NCBI GenBank assembly: GCA_964058845.1
Contig: CAXKVR010000140.1
Coordinates: 372,001-436,000, forward strand
DNA: 64,000 bases
Reading direction: 5' to 3'
DNA from: Carex sylvatica
Lineage: Eukaryota > Streptophyta > Magnoliopsida > Poales > Cyperaceae
Of the stretch, positions 58,201 through 64,000 are shown one piece after another (within the stretch, counting starts at the first letter, position 1; each line of letters begins with the position of its first letter). The notes beneath the pieces were generated by a model. The model was given only the letters and a program-made list of their open reading frames with translations, did no database searches and was not told the origin of the DNA. Made by a program: the position numbers and the translations under genes.

Positions 58201-60218
58201 TTGGAGGTTTTTGCAGCACACTAGTAGTATCTCCATATGACAAGTGAAGAGGGTAATTACAATCCTAATACAACACTCCAATTGATGGTCTTTGTAGCAC
58301 TCTAGTCGGGCCTTCATATGGAAAAAGAAGAGGGTAATTGCAACCCTAATACAAAACTCCAATTGAAGATCTTTGTAGCACCCTAGTAGTGTCTCCATAT
58401 GGTATGAGAAGAGAGTACTAACAACTCTAATATAACACTGCAATTGAAGGTCTTTGCAGCACTATAGTAGTGTTTTAGATGGCAAAAGAAGAGGGTAGAT
58501 GCAACCCTAATACATTTTATTAGTGTCTCCAGATGACAAGAGAAGAGGGTGGTAGTAATCTAAATACAACACTCCAATTTAAGATGTTTACAACACTCTA
58601 GTTTTGTCTTCAGATGGCAAGAGAATAGGATAGTAGCAATCCTAATACATTACTATAATTTAAGGTCTTTGCAGCACTCTAGTAGTGTCTCGAAATAGGA
58701 AGGGAAGAGGATAGTTGAAACCCTAATACAACACTCTAATTGATGGTCTTTATAGCATTATAGTAGTGTTTTCAAATTGCAAGGCAAGAAAACAGTTGTA
58801 AACCTAATAAAACACTCCAATTAATGGTCTTTACGTCACACTAGTAGTGTTTCCATACGACAAGGTAGGAGGGTAGTTGTAACCCTGTTACAACACCCTA
58901 ATTAAAGGAATTTGCAGCACTCTAGTAGTTACTCCAGATGGTAAGAGAATATAATGGTTGCAACCTTAATACAACACTCCAATTGAAGGTGCTTGCTGCA
59001 ATCTAGTTGTGTCTCGGTATGGCAACAGAAGATGGTAGTAGCAACTATAAAAAAAACTCCAATTGAAGGTCTTTGCACCACTCTATCAGTAACTCAAGCA
59101 AAAAGGGTGGTTGCAACCCTATTAAAAAAATTGATTGAAGTACTTTGCAGCACTCTAGTAGTGTCCCCAGATGGTAAGAGAATACGGTGGTTGTCACCCT
59201 AATACAGCACTCCCAATGGAGGTCTTTGCATCACACTAGGGTCATGATTGTAACCTGAATGCAACATTCCAATTGAATGTCTTTCTAGCATACTAGTAAT
59301 TTCTTCATATGGAAAGAGAAAATGATAATTGCAACCCAAATACAACACTCCAATTGAAGGTCTTTCAAGAACTCTAGGGTCATGTTTGGTTGTGGACTAA
59401 ACAATGGAATAAGGGTTTTAGGTCTCACTTATTCCACCAAACGTGGTTTAATTGAGCCGGACAAAGATGGAATAAGTCGATCTTTAGGCCGGACTAAATT
59501 GGCCTAAACTAAACCACCTCTCTTGGTGGTTTAATTTTAATTAAGTATGAGGCCTAACTTTTTATTATTTTTATTATTTTTATTATTTTTAATCACTTTT
59601 TAAGAAATATAAAATAAGCAAAAAAAAATTCATTTACATATAAGGAAACTTATAACTTTATCAATTATAGAATTAATATTTTTTAAATTGTACTACAAAA
59701 TAATAAATTTTTTGTTCATCAACCTAACACATTTTTGACAAATAAATTAGTACCCATATAACTATAATTAAATAAGATTCATTAAATACAATGTGAACAA
59801 TGTGCTTCTCTAAGATATAGAATTAATTTATACATAAATCATTTTCTTGTACAATTTTTTTCAATCAAAATGAAAAGAAAAAAATACAAAGAATAGTTTT
59901 ATTATTGTTATTACAAATTTTGTAGGACAAAATAATTTGTAATATCAAATCATTCCTTAAGCCATCAAATTCTTATCAAACAAGGAATAATTTAAGTCAA
60001 GGTATAACTTTAGATATCAACCAAACATGAATATTTTAGATCGGCCTAAGTTGAAATAACCAAGTTAGGCCTCATTAACTTTAGTCCAAAACCAAACATG
60101 ACCTAGTAGTATCTACATATAGTAAGAGAAGAGGGTAGTAACAACTCTAAAATAACACTACAATTGAATGTCTTTACTCTAGTAGTGTCTTTAGATGACA
60201 AGGGAAGATGATGGCTGC
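55262..60218 (+). repeat. 81-bp tandem array, orientation A
   Basis: Unit, approximately: AACACTCCAATTGAAGGTCT, TTGCAGCACTCTAGTAGTGT, CTCCAGATGGCAAGAGAAGA, GGGTAGTTGCAACCCTAATA, C. The period is 81-82 bp, with roughly 50 units of moderate divergence and some truncated units. Minus-strand frames of up to 124 residues (for example 56313-56687 and 57663-58037) have a 27-residue period and are artefacts. A block of about 1.35-1.43 kb within the array is itself duplicated (56150-57500 and 57500-58930). The array is interrupted by a TIR element at 59378-60103. Confidence 0.95.
59375..60106. mobile_element. 726-bp TIR element, 3-bp target duplication TAG
   Basis: The element 59378-60103 starts GGTCATGTTTGGTTGTGGAC and ends with the reverse complement of GGTCATGTTTGGTTTTGGAC. 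It is flanked by TAG on both sides, and joining the flanks restores the array phase (CTCTAGTAGT). Subterminal GAGGCCTAAC motifs occur near both ends. It has no ORF. The 3-bp duplication and GG...GTTTGGTT ends suggest PIF/Harbinger-type; CACTA is less likely because the ends lack CACTA. Confidence 0.83.
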
Positions 60219-63200
60219 CATCTGGAGATACTACTAGAGTACTCCAAACACCTTTAATTGGAGTATTGTATTAGGATTGTAAATGTCATATTATATTGCC
60301 ATCTGGAGACACTACTAGGGTGCACAAAACACTTTCAATTGGAGTATTATATTAGGGTTGTAAATGCTATATTATCTTGCCATATAGAGACACTACTAAA
60401 GTACTCCAAACACCTTCAATTGTGTATTAGGATTGAAAATACCCTATTATCTTTCCATATAGAGACACTACTAGAGTGCAACAAACACGTTCAATTGGAG
60501 TGTTGTATTAGGGTTGTAAATGCCTATTATCTTGCCATATGGAGACACTACTAGAGTGCTCCAAACACCTTCCATTGGAGTGTTGTATTAGGGTTGTAAA
60601 TGCCCTATTATCTTGCAATCTGGAGAAACTACTAGGGTACTCAAAACATCTTCAATTGGAGTGTTGTATTAGGGTTTTTGCATCATTATCTTGCCATATG
60701 AAGACATTACTGGAGTGCTCAAACACCTTTAATTTGAGTGTTGTGTTAGGCTTGTAAATGCCCTATTATCATGCAATCTGGAGACACTATTAGACTACTC
60801 CAAACACCTTCAATTGGAGTGTTGTATTATTGTTGTAAATGCCTAATTATCTTGTTATATAGAGACACTGCTGGAGTGCCCCAAACACCTTCAATTGGAG
60901 TGTTGTATTAGAGCTGTAAATGTCCTATTATCTTACAATTTGGAGAAACTACTGGAGTGCTCCAAACACTTTAATTGGAGTATTGTATTAGGGTTGTAAA
61001 AGTCCTATTATAATGTAATTTGGAGAAACTACTAGGGTGCTCCAAACACCTTCAATTGGAGTTTTGTATCAGCGTTGTAAATGTGCTATTATCTTGCCAT
61101 ATGAAGACACAACTAGAGTGCTCAAACACCTTCAATTGGAGTGTTGTATTAGGGTTATAAATTCCCTATTATCATATAATCTGGAGACACTACTAGAGTG
61201 CTCCAAACACCTTCAATTGGAGTGTTGTATTTGGGTTGTAAATGCCATATTATCTTTCCATCTGGAGACACTACTAGAGTGCTATAAACACCTTTAATTG
61301 GAGTGTTGTATTACAGTTGTAAATGCCCTATTATCTTGCAATATGGAGATTCTACTAGAGTGCTCCAAACACCTTCAATTGAAAAGTTGTATTAGGGTTG
61401 TAAATGTCCTATTATATTGCCATCTGGAGACACTACTAGGGTGCTCCAAACACTTTCATTTGGAGTATTGTATTTGGGTTGTACATGCCCTATTATCTTG
61501 CCATATAAAGACACTACTAGAGTGCATCAAACACCTTCAATTGGATTATTGTATTAGGGTTGTAAATGTTCTATTATCTTGCCATATAGAGACACTACTA
61601 AAGTGCACCCAACACATTTAATTGGAGTGTTGTATTCTGATTGTAAATGCCCTATTATCCTGCCATATGGAGACACTACTAGAGTGCTCCAACCAAATTC
61701 AATTAGAGTGTTGTATTAAGGTTCTAAATGTCCTATTATCTTGCCATCATGAGACACTACTAGATTACTCCAAACACCTTCCAATGGAGTGTTGTATTAG
61801 GGTTGTAAATGCCTTATTATTTTCCAATATGGAGAAACTACTAGGGTGCTCCAAACAACTTCAATTGGAGTGTTGTATTAGGGTTGTAAATGAGCTATTA
61901 TCTTGCCATATGAAGACACCCTCGGAGACCTTAAACACATTCAATTGGTGTGTTGTATTAGGCTTGTAAATGCCCTATTATCATTTAATCTAGAGACACT
62001 ACTAGAGTGCTCCAAACACCTTCAATTAGAGTGTTGCATTAGGGTTATAAATTTTCTATTATCTTGCAATCTGGAGACACTACTAGAGTGCTCCAAACAC
62101 CTTCCATTGGAGTGTTGTATTAGGACTATAAATGCCCTATTATCTTGCAATCTGGAGAAACTACTAGGGTGCTCCAAACACCATCAATTAGTGTTGTATT
62201 AGGGTTGTAAATGCGCTATTATCTTGCCATATGAAGACACTACTGGAGTGCCCAAACACCTTCAATTGGACTGTTGTATTAGGCTTGTAAATGCCCAATT
62301 ATCATGCAACCTAGAGAAACTACTAGAGTGTTCCAAACAACTTCAATTGGAGTGTTGTATTAGGATTATAAATGCGCTATTATATTGTCATATGAAGACA
62401 CCACCGGAGAGCTTAAACACCTTCAACTGATGTGTTGTATTAGGCCTCTAAAAGCCCTATTATCATTTAATCTAGAGACATTACTAGAGTGCTCTAAACA
62501 CCTTCAATTAGAGTATTGCATTAGGGTTGTAAATGCCCAATTATCTTGCCATCTGAAGACACTACTAGAGTACTCCAAACACCTTCCATTGGAGTGTTGT
62601 ATTAGGGCTGTAAATGTCCTATTATCTTGCAATCTGGAGAAACTACTATGGTGTTCCAAACACTATCAATTAGTGTTGTATTCGGATTGTAAATGCGCTA
62701 TTATCTTGCCATATGGAGACACTACTAGAATGCTGAAATACCTTCAATTGGAATGTTGTATTAGGCTTGTAAATGCCCAATTATCATGCAATCTGGAGAA
62801 ATTACTAGAGTGCTCCAAACACATTCAATTAAAGTGTTCTATTATAGTTGTAAATGCCCTATATCTTGCAATCTAGAGATACTACTAGAGTGCTCCAAAC
62901 ACTATCAATTCGAGTGTTGTTTTATGGTTGTACCCACTTATCTTGCCGTATAGAGACACTACTAGAGTGGTCCAAACACCTTCAATTGTAGTGTTGTATT
63001 AGGGTTGTAAATGCCCAATACCATCTGGAGCCACTACTAGGGTGCTCCGGACACCTTTAATTGGGGTGTTGTATTACAGTTGTAAATGCCCTATTATCTT
63101 GCAAAATAGAGACACTACTAAATTGATCCAAACACATTCACTTGGAGTGTCGTATTAGGGTTGTAAACGTCCTATTACCTTGCCATCTGGATACACTACT

Positions 63201-64000
63201 AGAGTCCTACAAACACCTTGAATTAGATTGTTGTATTAGGATTATAAATGTCATATTATCTTGACATTCGGAGAAACTACTAGAGTGCTCCAAACACCTT
63301 CCATTGGATTGTTGTATTAGGTTTGTAAATGCCCTATTATCTTGCAACTTGGAGAAACTACTAGGGTACTCAAAACATCTTCAATTAGAGTGTTGAATTG
63401 GGGTTGTAAATACGTTATTATATTGCCATATGGAGACAGTACTGGAGTGCTCAAACACCTTCAATTGGAGTGTTGTGTTAGGATTGTAAATGCCCTATTA
63501 TATTTCTATCTGGAGACAATAGTAGGGTGCACCAAACACGTTCATTTTTTGTATTGTATTTAGGTTGTACATGCCCTATTATCTTGCCATATAGAAACAC
63601 TACTAGAGTGCAGCAAACACCTTCAATTGGAGTGTTGTATTAGGCTTGTAAATGCCCTATTATCAAGCAATCTGGAGACACTACTAGAATGCTCCAAACA
63701 CCTAGAATTGGAGTGCTGTATTATTTTTGTAAATGCCAAATTATCTTGCCATATAGAGACACTCCTAGAGTGCTCCAAATACCTTCAATTGGAGTGTTAT
63801 ATTAGAGTTGTAAATGCCATATTATCTTGCAATATGGAGACACTACTGAAGTGCTTCAAACACTTCAATTGGAGTGCTGTATTAGGGTTGTAAATGTCCT
63901 ATTATATTTCCATCTGGAGACACTACTGAAGTTCTTCAAACACTTCAATTGGAGTGTTGTATTAGGGTTGTAAATGACCTATTATCTTGTAATCTGGAGA
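60219..64000 (-). repeat. 81-bp tandem array, orientation B (inverted)
   Basis: Unit on the plus strand, approximately: GGAGTGTTGTATTAGGGTTG, TAAATGCCCTATTATCTTGC, CATATGGAGACACTACTAGA, GTGCTCCAAACACCTTCAAT, T. This is the reverse complement of the array A unit with consistent subfamily differences (GTAAATGCCC where array A has the complement of GGGTAGTTGC). It has about 46 units to the window edge and continues beyond. Plus-strand frames with the 27-residue period ECCIRVVNALLSCHLETLLE are by-products. Confidence 0.95.

Noticed and set aside
60258..63893. Series of plus-strand ORFs of 68-163 aa with Cys/Leu-rich 27-residue repeats
   Set aside because: They are produced by the 81-bp satellite, whose length is a multiple of three; the same peptide appears on the opposite strand of the inverted array and no start or splice context is conserved.
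55262..64000. CRISPR-like array
   Set aside because: Monomers are contiguous and degenerate along their whole length with no unique spacers, and the DNA is plant nuclear.
1..64000. tRNA or rRNA genes
   Set aside because: No cloverleaf with A/B boxes or rRNA sequence was recognised; the only tRNA-like match is the retrotransposon primer binding site.

Overview
The window is nuclear DNA from a flowering plant, most likely a eudicot. It is AT-rich, dominated by transposable elements, uses plant GT-AG introns, and carries plant-specific families: Athila and chromodomain Ty3/gypsy elements, MULE with plant mobile domain, hAT, CACTA and long fold-back MITEs. I cannot name the species. Only two coding units look intact: a four-exon 2-oxoglutarate/Fe(II) oxygenase of the DMR6-like group (36210-37849, +) and the single-ORF Gag-Pol of a young Ty3/gypsy element (42108-46679, -).

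Layout. 1-5152: 3' part of an Athila-like element (Gag-protease ORF, non-coding tail, PPT, LTR) lying against a MULE transposase pseudogene (5154-6063, +), which converges on a plant-mobile-domain pseudogene (6295-8720, -). 8750-10115: AT-rich minisatellite and a 50-bp inverted repeat. 10190-15454: a decayed hAT element followed by a truncated oxygenase; this block is repeated at about 31080-37050, where the hAT is complete with TIRs and target duplication (27953-35820), is split by a solo LTR, and is followed by the intact oxygenase. 15640-20392: old LTR fragments, a Helitron-like end and a small MITE. 20667-26483: an Ac-like hAT with an exact 8-bp target duplication, holding a second hAT (21263-26027, also with an exact 8-bp duplication), which holds several fold-back MITEs and a piece of the plastid-type gene accD.

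37850-39739 and 49173-51537 hold the two halves of a CACTA-associated Transposase_24 (PF03004) pseudogene, split within one exon by the complete Ty3/gypsy element at 39740-49172 (two 2320-bp LTRs, PBS, PPT, target duplication GATGG). 52640-55270: a degenerate + strand gene region ending in a CACTA TNP2/DUF4218 fragment. 55262-64000: two arrays of one 81-bp monomer in opposite orientation, meeting near 60218; the first is broken by a 726-bp TIR element with a 3-bp target duplication.

The genes do not form a pathway. The window records serial insertion, segmental duplication and local array expansion. The least ordinary parts are the hAT-in-hAT nest carrying an accD fragment, the modular fold-back family inside it, the hAT-plus-oxygenase duplication with a 32-bp inverted scar, and the inverted 81-bp arrays, which could fold into a very long imperfect hairpin and also create long false ORFs because 81 is divisible by three.
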